64,000 nucleotides of DNA from Candidatus Poribacteria bacterium (lineage in GTDB: Bacteria; Poribacteria; WGA-4E; WGA-3G): NCBI GenBank assembly GCA_022823085.1, contig JAJDXV010000016.1:1-64000 (forward strand). Reading direction: 5' to 3'. Below are positions 43,714 to 52,967 of the stretch, in pieces. A model generated the notes under the pieces. It had not been told where the DNA came from, searched no databases, and saw only the letters and a list, made by a program, of their open reading frames with translations. The first letter of the stretch is position 1. The number at the start of each line of letters is the position of its first letter. The position numbers were made by a program, and so were the translations under genes.

Positions 43714-45342
43714 ATGTTAAAAAATATTACGGTTCTATTAAAAGCCGATTATCAAGGATGGGTGAATAACCTTAAATACAGCGGAGAGACATGGCGGAAA
43801 GGCGTTTTAAAGGGAATCGCCTATCTCGTTCTCATTATCGCTTTGTCGGTGTTAGGCAACTCCCTTTTTACTCATTTACGTCTTACCGAAGCAGCACCTA
43901 CGCTTCTATTAGGCGTAATTAACGGATTCGTAGCATTTGGTATCATTGTCGTCGCCAAGGAGTTGATGGAAGGTTCACTAAAAATTTTATATGAGGCACC
44001 GGACACCGCCCTCTTACACGCGACACCGATGCCTCCAGTGACGATTTTCGGATATAAGTTCGTCCACCTTACGATCACGCGCTTTCTGAGCATCTTCTGT
44101 TTTCTGGGACCGCCGTGGGTGATGTTCGGGTTAATCTTTGAATTGCCGTGGCATTTTTACGTAGGGTTAGTTCCGACGTGCATGTGTCTTCTCATCGTCA
44201 TCGCGAGTTATGTTACCATCAGTATGATGTTCATTGCGCGCTTCTTCGTATCGGCAGGACTCATTGCAACACTCAAGGTGATCGGTACGGCAGTCAGCGT
44301 GACGGTGGGTTTCCTTTTGCCACTAACACTGTTTACATCGTTTGATGCGATACCGGTGAAACAGTTTTTGCTTAATTGGGCAACGCCAGAAACGACAGAT
44401 GCAGCCGCTAAATGGTACCCACACGAATGGATCGGGCAACTCCTATTGATCTGGACAACTGAATCTACAATACAAGACCGATGGGGATGGGTACTCGCAG
44501 GTATCGGCGGAAGTGCTGTGTCTGTGGCGATGGCAACACTCGTCGCGCAACTGATTTATCAGCGGAGTTGGGAAAATATCCGCCTGTTGAAAGCCAAACG
44601 TAGACCTATACGGCACAACGGTCGTTCCAAAGCATCGTGGCTAAAAGGTATTGCTGTGGCACTCGGACGGGGGCCGATAAAAGCCATGATGTTAAAAGAT
44701 TTTCTGATCTACGTCAGGCATAGTGGACGGCTAATCGCGGTACTAATGCTTACGCTTTTTCTCGCAGTTCACATCGGTGTTTTGCTTATACAAGGCGGTG
44801 GTGTGAACGCTGCCGAGAGTCTTACCGTACAGATTGTACTTTACAGCGTTTTTATTACTTTCGGTATTAGTTGTAACGGTTTTCGGGATGAAGCAAAAAC
44901 ATGGTGGATGCTGAAATCTGCCCCTGTCACACAGCGATTGGTATTCACAGGAAAATTCCTAACCGCACTCCTCTGCGCGTTGGTCTACGCTGAATTCTGG
45001 TCGGTGGTCGCTGTTTATCTACTGCCAATCCCAAGGCACAATTGGATGTCGGTGCTGCTGACACCTGTAATAACACTGCCAGCAGGATGTGCATTGAATA
45101 CAGCGATTGGAACGCTGCCCTGGATGGCGGAATTAACACAACAACCTAAACCGCTTTTTCGGGTTATGACCTTTACGGTAATATTCATTGTTAATGTTGG
45201 ACTCATCATTGTGCCAGTGATCGCGTGGCACACAGAAAATCTTGTTCTCTTTACGGGGTTAATGCTCGTCCTCGCTATTGTGTTCATAGTGTCCTATAGA
45301 TGGGGCATAAGCAACCTTCGCAAGTTGTTAGTCGCACAATAG
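43714..45342 (+). CDS. ABC-2-type exporter permease
   Basis: The 542-residue protein has about twelve hydrophobic segments, as in large one-chain ABC-2 permeases. It contains KELMEGSLKILYEAPDTALLHATP near residue 90 and KAMMLKDFLIYVRHSGRLIAV near 325, features typical of membrane parts of exporters like the YhaP or bacitracin type. With the preceding ATPase it forms an exporter of unknown substrate. Confidence 0.8.
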   Translation: MLKNITVLLKADYQGWVNNLKYSGETWRKGVLKGIAYLVLIIALSVLGNSLFTHLRLTEAAPTLLLGVINGFVAFGIIVVAKELMEGSLKILYEAPDTALLHATPMPPVTIFGYKFVHLTITRFLSIFCFLGPPWVMFGLIFELPWHFYVGLVPTCMCLLIVIASYVTISMMFIARFFVSAGLIATLKVIGTAVSVTVGFLLPLTLFTSFDAIPVKQFLLNWATPETTDAAAKWYPHEWIGQLLLIWTTESTIQDRWGWVLAGIGGSAVSVAMATLVAQLIYQRSWENIRLLKAKRRPIRHNGRSKASWLKGIAVALGRGPIKAMMLKDFLIYVRHSGRLIAVLMLTLFLAVHIGVLLIQGGGVNAAESLTVQIVLYSVFITFGISCNGFRDEAKTWWMLKSAPVTQRLVFTGKFLTALLCALVYAEFWSVVAVYLLPIPRHNWMSVLLTPVITLPAGCALNTAIGTLPWMAELTQQPKPLFRVMTFTVIFIVNVGLIIVPVIAWHTENLVLFTGLMLVLAIVFIVSYRWGISNLRKLLVAQ

Positions 45343-45369
45343 TACAGGAACCCGACATAATAACACTGC

Positions 45370-45392
45370 AGGTGGGGTTTGCAACCCCGCCT
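45370..45392. repeat. GC-rich palindrome (second copy)
   Basis: AGGTGGGGTT-TGC-AACCCCGCCT forms a ten-pair hairpin with one G-U pair. It differs from the palindrome at 34586-34608 by one base. It lies between the permease and carbonic anhydrase-like genes and may end or stabilise a transcript. Confidence 0.65.
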
Positions 45393-45428
45393 CCAAAGAA
45401 GTTTATAACTGCTCAGAAAGAAGGAAAA

Positions 45429-45929
45429 ATGTTGATAGAATATGAGGGTATAACACCGAACATACACGCCTCTGTCTTCGTCGCACCGGGTGCAATGATC
45501 ATTGGCGATGTAACCATTGGTGAAGAATCAAACATCTGGTTTAACAGTGTCCTCCGCGGCGATTTAGAACCGATCCGCATCGGGTGCCGCACGAACATAC
45601 AGGACGGATCGGTTATACACATGGACAAAGATATCCCCTGCCTTATCGGAGATGATGTCACAATCGGACACGGTGCGATTCTCCATAGCTGCACAATCGG
45701 CAACGAAGCCCTGATCGGTATGGGCGCGATCCTCTTAACAGGTTCCGTCATCGGTGAACAGGCGATTGTCGCCGCTGGTGCCCTTATTCGTGAGGGACAG
45801 GAGATCCCACCAAGAAGCCTTGCAGTGGGAGTCCCCGCAAAAGTGCTTCGTGAAGTTACAGAAGCTGAACTCGAACGCGTCCGACGCGGCAAGAACGATT
45901 ATGTTGAACGCGGCAAACGCATGCTTTAA
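45429..45929 (+). CDS. Gamma-carbonic anhydrase-like hexapeptide protein
   Basis: The 166-residue protein is a left-handed beta-helix with repeated I-G-D and V-T-I-G hexapeptides: VFVAPGAMIIGDVTIGEESNIWFNSVLRGD, NIQDGSVIHMD and IGDDVTIGHGAILHSCTIG. The three His (HMD, GHG, LHS) match the metal ligands of the YrdA/PaaY/Cam group. The ATG at 45429 follows AAGGA; longer upstream frames have no ribosome binding site. It may have carbonic anhydrase activity or be an acyltransferase-like scaffold. Confidence 0.88.
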   Translation: MLIEYEGITPNIHASVFVAPGAMIIGDVTIGEESNIWFNSVLRGDLEPIRIGCRTNIQDGSVIHMDKDIPCLIGDDVTIGHGAILHSCTIGNEALIGMGAILLTGSVIGEQAIVAAGALIREGQEIPPRSLAVGVPAKVLREVTEAELERVRRGKNDYVERGKRML

Positions 45930-46068
45930 TTGGTTATCAATGGTCATGTTTCGCAGCAAAAACAGTTACAAGAGGCACTGATACTCTCACTGTGAAACAA
46001 ATATAGAACTTTAAAATGAGGAGGCGGTTGAGATTTATCAGTCGGTTTGGCGGTTAACGAAAACTACA

Positions 46069-46098
46069 CTGATAACTGACAACTGATAACTGACAACT
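46069..46098. repeat. Tandem CTGATAACTGACAA repeats
   Basis: Two 14-base units, CTGATAACTGACAA, are followed by CT just before the ATG at 46101. Related strings occur at 57710-57726 (CTGACAACTGACAACTG). No ribosome binding site is left between the repeat and the start codon. Confidence 0.7.
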
Positions 46099-46100
46099 AT

Positions 46101-47138
46101 ATGAAACGAACATGTTTGATGATTGGCGGCAGTGGTATGGCTGGCGGCTGGATCCACAACTTCACGACTAATTTCAGCGACCGGATTGAGATTATCGGTC
46201 TGGCGGACGTAAACACAGACGTTCTCGCAGCACAAGGCGAGGCGTTAGGACTCAGCACCTCACAACGCTTCACGGACTTTAACGAGGCGTGTGCATCCAT
46301 CAAAGCAGACTTTTGTGGGATCGCTGTCCCACCCCAATTCCACAGCCCCGCCGCAATCGCTGCTATGGAAAACGGGATGCCTGTTATCTGTGAAAAACCG
46401 ATCGCGGATACCTTGGACGCAGCAAAAGCGATGGTGCACACCGCACAGAAAACCGGACTACCGTGCGCCATTATCCAGAACTATCGTTACGCGAACAATA
46501 AACAGGAACTCATCCGTATACGCGATGAAGGTAGATTGGGACGACTCCAACATATCGTAGGCAGATACGCCTGCGATTATCGTCGCTATCTCTCTTGGGG
46601 AAAAGCGTGGCGACACGATATGGATTTCGCACTCCTCTTTGAAGGCTCCGTTCATCATTTAGATATGCTCCGGTTCCTCTCCGGCGGCGATTGTGAAACC
46701 TTGATCGGATTCGGATGGAACCCGGAATGGTCGAGTTTCCAGCACTATTCCAGTGGTCTCTATATGATGCGTATGGATAACGGCGTTCATACCTCTTATG
46801 AAGGGAACAGTTCCTCCGCAGGCATTATTAATTGTTGGAATTCTGAACACTACCGAGCAGAATTTGAGCAAGGTGCCGTTGAGATCGCAGGCGGAAACCA
46901 GATGACGATCCATCGCGTCGGCGGCGAAACAGAGGTCTACGAGGCACCACCGATCCCCTATCACGCACATACGCATCTCTTCGATGAATTCCTGAATTGG
47001 CTTGATGGCGGCGAACCTTCGGATACACGTATTGAGGACAACATCAAAAGTTTTGTACTCGTCATCGCCGCAATGGAGACCACTATTGACGGACAACCGA
47101 AACAAATTGCTGACTATCTCAGCGACTTGGACCTCTAA
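46101..47138 (+). CDS. Gfo/Idh/MocA-family oxidoreductase
   Basis: The 345-residue protein has an N-terminal Rossmann fold (CLMIGGSGMAGGW, IIGLADVNTDVL) and the conserved VICEKPIADTLDAAK motif with the catalytic Lys-Pro near residue 97, followed by QNYRYANN and a mixed alpha/beta C-terminal domain with GSVHHLDMLRFLSGG. Members oxidise or reduce sugars and inositols with NAD(P). The substrate cannot be told. The start sits directly after short tandem repeats, so translation initiation may have been changed. Confidence 0.9.
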   Translation: MKRTCLMIGGSGMAGGWIHNFTTNFSDRIEIIGLADVNTDVLAAQGEALGLSTSQRFTDFNEACASIKADFCGIAVPPQFHSPAAIAAMENGMPVICEKPIADTLDAAKAMVHTAQKTGLPCAIIQNYRYANNKQELIRIRDEGRLGRLQHIVGRYACDYRRYLSWGKAWRHDMDFALLFEGSVHHLDMLRFLSGGDCETLIGFGWNPEWSSFQHYSSGLYMMRMDNGVHTSYEGNSSSAGIINCWNSEHYRAEFEQGAVEIAGGNQMTIHRVGGETEVYEAPPIPYHAHTHLFDEFLNWLDGGEPSDTRIEDNIKSFVLVIAAMETTIDGQPKQIADYLSDLDL

Positions 47139-47184
47139 GGCAAACTCACGTGCGTAAGCGATGCGTGTTGGACAGGTGCAAACT

Positions 47185-47493
47185 ATGCTCAATCCAAACG
47201 ACGAACTGAACAACAAAATACCGACTGTCCTTGAGGACATTCCAGAATCGGAGCAGCGCGCGCTACTTGAAAAAGCCGCGATGTGGATCGTCCGGCGAGG
47301 TCTCACCGCACCAGCAATTATCGCCTTGGAGACCTGCAAGCCCCTAAACTTTTTGGGGAGTCAATTCCTGATCGCCTTCAGTCCTTTTGTTCAGGCAATT
47401 TTCAAAGGCGAAGAATACCACAAATTCGCGCTCATCTTGGAAAAAGATGCGAATGTTGAGCTGCTGATTGAATTGATTGAAACACAGTCATGA
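47185..47493 (+). CDS. Conserved small hypothetical protein
   Basis: A protein of about 102 residues (110 if the ATG at 47161 is used) with the sequence ALLEKAAMWIVRRGLTAPA, ALETCKPLNFLGSQFLIAFSPFVQ and a helical end. I recall small proteins of this type with an IVRRG-x-APA and KPL-FLGSQ pattern in other bacteria, but no function. It lies between the oxidoreductase and the E2 gene on the same strand and may be cotranscribed with them. The hydrophobic centre could associate with membrane. Confidence 0.6.
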   Translation: MLNPNDELNNKIPTVLEDIPESEQRALLEKAAMWIVRRGLTAPAIIALETCKPLNFLGSQFLIAFSPFVQAIFKGEEYHKFALILEKDANVELLIELIETQS

Positions 47494-47523
47494 TCGTCTT
47501 ACTGAAAAAGGAAAATTAAAAAT

Positions 47524-48870
47524 ATGGCAGTAGAATTAAAAATGCTTCAGATGGACCAGACGATGACCAAAGGCAAAATCGGGAAATGGCTCGTTAAAGA
47601 AGGCGATACCGTCACCGAGGGACAACCTTTGCTCGAGATTGAGACCGATAAGGTCGTTCATGAACAAGAAGCCCCTACCGACGGCATTATTGCCCAGATC
47701 CTTGCTGAAGAAGGCACCAATGTCCCTGTCAACGCTATACTCGCTGTTATCGGTGCCCCCGGTGAAGAGGTTGCGCGCATTGAAGCCGACACCGCACCAG
47801 AACAACCCGTACAAGCGAAACCCGAACAACCGAAACCGACACCATCACCTACCGGGGACGCACCGAAAGCCTCCCCAGCAGCGCGTCAACTCGCGGAGAA
47901 ACTCGCTATCAACCTGACCGAAGTTAAACCCTCCGGACCCGGTGGACGCATCCTTGAAAGCGATGTCCAACGGTATATCGACTTAAGGGAACCAGCACCT
48001 TCAGCTGAAACGACGCGCCTTAAGGCATCTCCGCTCGCAAGACGGCTGGCGAAAGAGCACGGTGTCGATCTCACTTCAATTGCAGGTTCTGGACCCGACA
48101 GTAGAATCGTCCGAGACGATGTGTTACAAGTCGCCAGCACAATACCTGAAGTGCCTACTGTGGAAACACCAGCGATTCAACAGACTGCGGAAGTCATCGC
48201 GATGGACGGTATCCGCGGAATTATCGCAGAACGAATGACTTTGAGCCTTCAGACGAACGCCAGCGTCACGCTCCATACCGAGGTGGACGCAACAGCACTC
48301 GTTGAATTGCGTGGGATGCTCAATGAGAAACTACAAGCAAGAGAGGTCAGCCTCACCTACACCGATCTGCTCGTGAAAGTCGTGGCAAACGCTTTAAGCG
48401 AACATCCGAGACTTAATGCAACGCTCACGGATGAAGGGATCCATCTATTACCAGAAATTAACATCGGGGTTGCGGTTGCACTGGAAGACGGACTCGTTGT
48501 GCCAGTGGTTCGGAATGCCGACAAAGAGCGATTATCGGAGATTTCAGGACAGGTAAAAGATTTTGCTGAACGCGCACGGAGTAATCAGCTGACACCCAGT
48601 GAACTTCAAGGTGGGACTTTTACGATTACGAATCTCGGAAATTTCGGGATTGATACGTTCACGCCGATCATCAATCCGCCGGAGAGCGCTATTCTTGGGG
48701 TGGGTCGGATTCTGAAGAAGCCGGTCGTTCATAAAGACGAGATTGCTATCCGGAGTATGCTGACGTTGAGTCTAACGTTTGACCATCGTGTGGTAGACGG
48801 CGCGCCTGCAGCACAGTTCCTACAGACGGTCTCTAACTATATTCAAGACCCGTATCTGTTGTTGGTGTAG
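47524..48870 (+). CDS. 2-oxo acid dehydrogenase E2 component (dihydrolipoyl acyltransferase)
   Basis: The 448-residue protein has a lipoyl domain with the lipoylated Lys in EIETDKVVHE (residue 43), two peripheral-subunit-binding domains (SPAARQLAEKLAINLTEVKPSG and SPLARRLAKEHGVDLTSIAGSG), and the catalytic CAT domain ending FDHRVVDGAPAAQFL with the active-site His. It forms the core of a pyruvate, 2-oxoglutarate or branched-chain complex. Genes for E1 and E3 are not adjacent. Two binding domains are unusual for this length. AAGGAAAATT is the ribosome binding region. Convergent to the PIN gene with a three-base gap. Confidence 0.93.
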   Translation: MAVELKMLQMDQTMTKGKIGKWLVKEGDTVTEGQPLLEIETDKVVHEQEAPTDGIIAQILAEEGTNVPVNAILAVIGAPGEEVARIEADTAPEQPVQAKPEQPKPTPSPTGDAPKASPAARQLAEKLAINLTEVKPSGPGGRILESDVQRYIDLREPAPSAETTRLKASPLARRLAKEHGVDLTSIAGSGPDSRIVRDDVLQVASTIPEVPTVETPAIQQTAEVIAMDGIRGIIAERMTLSLQTNASVTLHTEVDATALVELRGMLNEKLQAREVSLTYTDLLVKVVANALSEHPRLNATLTDEGIHLLPEINIGVAVALEDGLVVPVVRNADKERLSEISGQVKDFAERARSNQLTPSELQGGTFTITNLGNFGIDTFTPIINPPESAILGVGRILKKPVVHKDEIAIRSMLTLSLTFDHRVVDGAPAAQFLQTVSNYIQDPYLLLV

Positions 48871-48873
48871 TGT

Positions 48874-49269
48874 CTACCAACGTTCTGTCTGTAGCGATTC
48901 AACTTCATCAAAATGTGAATCGCGCGTGACGAGGATCAAATCGTGTTGCATGGCAAGTGCTGCAATCCAAATATCATTGTTAGGGATAGGACGACCTTTC
49001 CTCCGCAGCTGGTTCTTGATAATACCATACCACTGTGCCGTTTCCAGATCACAAGAGAGCAAAATATGATTTTCTACGAATGTGTTGGTTCTGTGAAGAT
49101 TCTCCGCAACTTTGCCAGATTTTTGTGCACCGTAGTAGAGCTCACCAATTGCGGGCGAAGGCAAGAATAGGTTATCGCCATTTAACATTTTCTTTTGGAT
49201 CGCCGAATCCCCAGTAAACAGCCGGATAATGATGTTGGTGTCCAAAAGGTAGTTACCATTCTGAAGCAT
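48874..49269 (-). CDS. PIN-domain toxin (VapC-like)
   Basis: The 131-residue protein has the PIN catalytic acids: LLDTNIIIRLF at the start, SPAIGELYYGAQKS, and NDIWIAALAMQHDLILVTRD with the final Asp residues. PIN toxins are Mg-dependent RNases. The start ATG at 49267-49269 overlaps the last 17 bases of the upstream antitoxin gene, the usual arrangement of coupled toxin-antitoxin pairs. A longer start at 49293 is possible but would overlap further. Confidence 0.88.
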   Translation of the reverse strand: MLQNGNYLLDTNIIIRLFTGDSAIQKKMLNGDNLFLPSPAIGELYYGAQKSGKVAENLHRTNTFVENHILLSCDLETAQWYGIIKNQLRRKGRPIPNNDIWIAALAMQHDLILVTRDSHFDEVESLQTERW

Positions 49270-49483
49270 CGACGTGTCCACAGTCTTCCTCAATTGCTTT
49301 TTTTATTTCCTCAAGGTCTTCAGGCGGGAACAAACCTATAAATTTAAGCAGTTCCTTTCCGGGTGTGCCTCTTATGGGTTCGCCTAAAAAAGATAGGACA
49401 GAATTCAAAATCTGTTTTTGTTGCCAGGGCGTGAGTTTATCTAATCGTTGTACAATTTCTTGGATAGTCGTTGGGTCTTCCAT
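49253..49483 (-). CDS. Cognate antitoxin of the PIN toxin
   Basis: The 76-residue protein starts at ATG 49481-49483 with AAGGAGG eight bases upstream. It is acidic and helical, with TIQEIVQRLDKLTPWQQKQIL, RGTPGKELLKFIGLFPPEDL and a GHVDASEW end. From memory, small proteins with this RGTPGK-x-L and EAIEEGCE-like end are encoded next to PIN toxins in cyanobacteria. No DNA-binding motif of the AbrB or RHH type is obvious. The toxin gene overlaps it by 17 bases. Confidence 0.75.
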   Translation of the reverse strand: MEDPTTIQEIVQRLDKLTPWQQKQILNSVLSFLGEPIRGTPGKELLKFIGLFPPEDLEEIKKAIEEDCGHVDASEW

Positions 49484-49511
49484 TGTGTCGCCTCCTTTTG
49501 AATGAAATTCC

Positions 49512-52500
49512 TTACTGCTGAATTCCAACTTTCTCAAACATCAAATCCAAATATGATTTTTGATCTCCCAAAAGCCGACTGGTTGAGCCATCTTCTGTTC
49601 TTTCGTGCCAGTCCAAACGGAGAATGTTATATGGTAACATATTATCTTCAACAAACGCAACGGTTTCTCCGCGACCTAACTCAGAGCTATCCCTTAACAA
49701 TAGAAACGAATTGAGACAAAATTTTCGACCCTGTTCAACCTCTAACCGATTTTCGAGTGTTGCAAGCGTCTCGTCCTCAGACTTTTGAGCGAGTTTAACT
49801 TTCGGATTGCTCTTATAATTGCCCTTTGTTCCGCCAATGATCTCGCGCTCACCCTTCGGATCAATGAAGATAATGTGTGTTATATCTCGTTTGGTATCAA
49901 GCACCCATAACACAAAGTCGGGATAATAACTCCCTGCGTCACTTTCCAAATAGATACCGATCTTCTGCGCGTTCCGCATCAGATAGAATTCGTATCTGTC
50001 ACTCCGCTGGTAATTTAATTGGATGTATTCAGTCAGATTTTCAACAAATTTCTTTTCACCTACGTTTAATCTATCAGGCGATACTTTAATATCGCGATGT
50101 TCATCTTTTACCTTTTCCGCCGGAAGCATAAGCGGTCGGTAAATATGCCGATGCCCTCGAGGCAAGGATAATTGCAGTTCGTTTTTGATTTGAGCCTGTG
50201 GGTTCTCTTGAAAAGCATCTGATTCTGCGTTTTTAACCTGCTCCAAAAAGGTGTCCAATTCATCTTGTGTCGGAAATTCTTTTGTCACCGTGTACTCGTA
50301 AATAAAATTTTCCCGCTTCAACGGTTCATAAACATAGTTTGCACGATTGATATGAGCGTTTATACGGTTCCGAAGATTGCGAGCGACATCAATGACAATC
50401 TGGCGGTTGAGTCGATCCGTCCAAGCGATTGGATCTTGACCCTGTTCCTGATAACGAATGTCCTTGATGAGTGATAGGAAATCACTGATAGTAGGTGCAT
50501 AATTTCCTTTCGTATAGAGTTGCAGCTGGTTTTTCTCCGCCTCACGATGAATAACGGTAGCAAGTTTCGCCCGATTCAAATAACAAGAATACTTTTCATT
50601 ATTTTTTCGTAGATCTTCATAGACGTTTGGCGCATCTTTCCCTTTATCTGTTCGGTAATCTAACGCCAGGGGCCGCCAGTTATTCATAACTCTCGACTCT
50701 TCAGTGCCACTATCAAAATAGGTATAATGTATTTCATCACCGTTGAACGTTACGCGCTTTATACCACTCCCTATCGTCTTGTCCTGCTTAAAAATGGGTA
50801 ATTTGCGGCGATATTCCTCAAAGTCAACTGACGTGCTACTATCTATTCTAAAAAGCATCGGATCTACTTGAATCTTAAAGACGTGCTGAAGCGAGACACC
50901 TCCTGCATGAACTTCATCAAGAAACCGCTTAAGATAACTTTGCTTCAAACTGTAGACGGTTAAAGTCTCCAGGCACCGGATATTAGATTCCACATCTTGA
51001 TAAGGAAAATGATAGTCCGACTTATGGTCAATATACCGCCGTTTTCCATCTCCACCCTTTCCTTGCAACCGAACACCGCGCCCAAAAATCTGTATAATCA
51101 GGTTACCTTTAGCACTTCCCAAGTTAATCAGATCAATTACAGAGAGGCGATAAGAGTTCCATCCCTCTGCGAATTTACGACTTCCAATCAACACATTTAT
51201 CGGACTTGTTTCGTTATCAAGGTTTTCAAAGCGAAGATTTGGATCTTCAATTTCGTCAACACGCGTTACAATGCTATTGTTTTCTATGCTACTGTAAAAA
51301 CTCGTAGCATCTCCGACGTTAATCATCCCCCACTTTTCGCCTTCTCCGTAAGACAAGAGTAGTTCGCTATTATTGTCCGGTTTGCGTGCAACGGTCAGGG
51401 GTCCGATAATGTCACCCCCAAAAATGGATCTGAATTTTTGGCGTTCCGCCTCGCTCAGTACTGCAAGATAATTGAGAACTTTTTGGATGTCAGAAACTTC
51501 ATCCCTTTTGCCTTCGTCCTTCGGGTTTTCGACAGTGTGCCCCATAAATGCCATCAAAGGACGATGTACAGTCAGATCATTGTCATATTGCTCGTCCTTT
51601 TGGACGCTATTGAAGATCTGTAACTTTTCTTCCATGATTCGGAGGCACTCGTCCAGATTATCTTTAATTTTTTCCTCGGATTCGTCAACTACCGCATCTT
51701 CTGCTATCGGTTTGAAGAAGTGATCTTTGCCGTATCCGTCGCTATAGAAGCGAGCATAATCGTATCGATAGATGGTTGCTTTATCATATTCGGGCTGCAA
51801 TTCTGTAGCGAGGTTATGGAATGTAGCAGAATATTCAAATAGGAAGGAGTTTCCCACATTAAGACGGTTTCGCCGGAGTTCTCTGAATTTACCAGATTAC
51901 TGGCTTGTCAAGCCGATGTGTGCTTCGTCCACCAAAATGAGACGACACATCTCACTATCATCTGGCAAGTGAAAATAGTCATCCTCCTTCTGCAAAAGCC
52001 CTTGGGTTGTGTCAATTATGAGTTCAATCCGGTTATGATAGATTTCATTGAGTTGACGAATGTAAGGCTCTAACTCGCGTTCATGCTGTTTGATAAGATT
52101 TGCCAAGGGCGTTGTTAGGAAGATTTGAAGCCGGGCATTGTCTTTTTGGCAGAAATGGTGCAGATACTGGAGGATATTTAAGTGCATGACGAGCGTTTTG
52201 CCGCTGCCGGTTGCCATCCAATATGCCAACATCCGTTGTGTCTCTTGTCTGCTATTTTGATCGTATCCATCCGATTGCTGGTCGGCAAAAAAGCATTCGG
52301 TGAAAAGCAATGCTAATACCTGATAATAACGAAGTTTAAAAGTCTGTCCTGTCAGACGATTGTAATCGTATAGGAAATCCTGAATCCGTTCTAACGGTTC
52401 AACAGGCAGTTGTAACGTCTGTTCCGGGTCGTATAACTCAATATCCCGCTTTGTCCCGTCATTTTGGATGTCAATCCCGTTTTCGGTTAGGATTTTTGTT

Positions 52501-52523
52501 TCGTAATCGTGATAAAGTGCCAT
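49512..52523 (-). pseudogene. res: Type III-like restriction subunit Res, interrupted by one in-frame stop
   Basis: Two frames in the same register together encode about 1003 residues. The first part (52523-51897) has the helicase Walker A MATGSGKTLVMHL near residue 100 and VDEAHIG (DEAH) near 200, then stops at TAA 51897-51899. The same frame continues through SGKFRELRRNRLN to FEYSATF, IFGRGVRLQGKG (helicase motif VI) and an endonuclease-like end with YYPDFVLW, HIIFIDPKGE and KLAQKSEDE. The PD-(D/E)xK-like core DFVLW...FIDPKG matches type III Res proteins. Either the enzyme is dead, or the stop is a sequencing error, or the two halves are made separately from the GTG at 51857. Confidence 0.85.
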
Positions 52524-52690
52524 TTGTTTTCTTAAGCCGTCCGGTTTATTTGCTTGGGTATTTCTTCAGTATGTTTATAAAGAAAATATCCTTCGCTGAA
52601 ACTGTGCGAATTCATAATCAAATACCAGCAACTATGATACCAAAATCAGAGAATTAAATCAAATACTGGACAAAGATTTGGTTGTTGTTA

Positions 52691-52962
52691 GGGTGTGTAA
52701 ATATGCTAACAGCGTTACCCTATCGGAGCGATCTAAGACATGGCACTCCGCTGGAGTGCATTTATCACTGACATCGACCACTATAGACATATCACGCCTC
52801 TGGCGTGAGGAGACCCCAACCTCTCCAAAAGACTCTTTGCTCCAGCGGAGCAATATGTCTATAGAAAGGAGAGCGTCCCTCTTGCACTCCAGCGGAGTGC
52901 TATGTCCACAAACCTGTCCGTTTTGAAAAAAATCGATATGCTGCCAAAAACTTTACACACCC
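52691..52962. mobile_element. Nested inverted-repeat element between res and its upstream neighbour
   Basis: The ends GGGTGTGTAAA (52691-52701) and TTTACACACCC (52952-52962) are perfect inverted repeats. Inside lie four 17-base palindromes with seven-base arms: GCACTCC-GCT-GGAGTGC (52743), TCACGCC-TCT-GGCGTGA (52792), TTGCTCC-AGC-GGAGCAA (52837) and GCACTCC-AGC-GGAGTGC (52884). CTATAGACATAT (52781) and ATATGTCTATAG (from 52852) invert around the inner pair, and GACAT/ATGTC around the outer pair. There is no coding capacity. It fills most of the 444-base gap 52524-52967; the remaining 52524-52690 holds a third copy of the TTTGCTTGGGTATTTCTTCA block at about 52550-52570. Confidence 0.75.
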
Positions 52963-52967
52963 CTGTT

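Noticed and set aside
51512-51857. Independent second restriction gene starting at 51857
   Set aside because: The frame matches the upstream half with only 13 codons between, and the interrupted helicase motifs belong to one protein. A split enzyme is kept only as an alternative.
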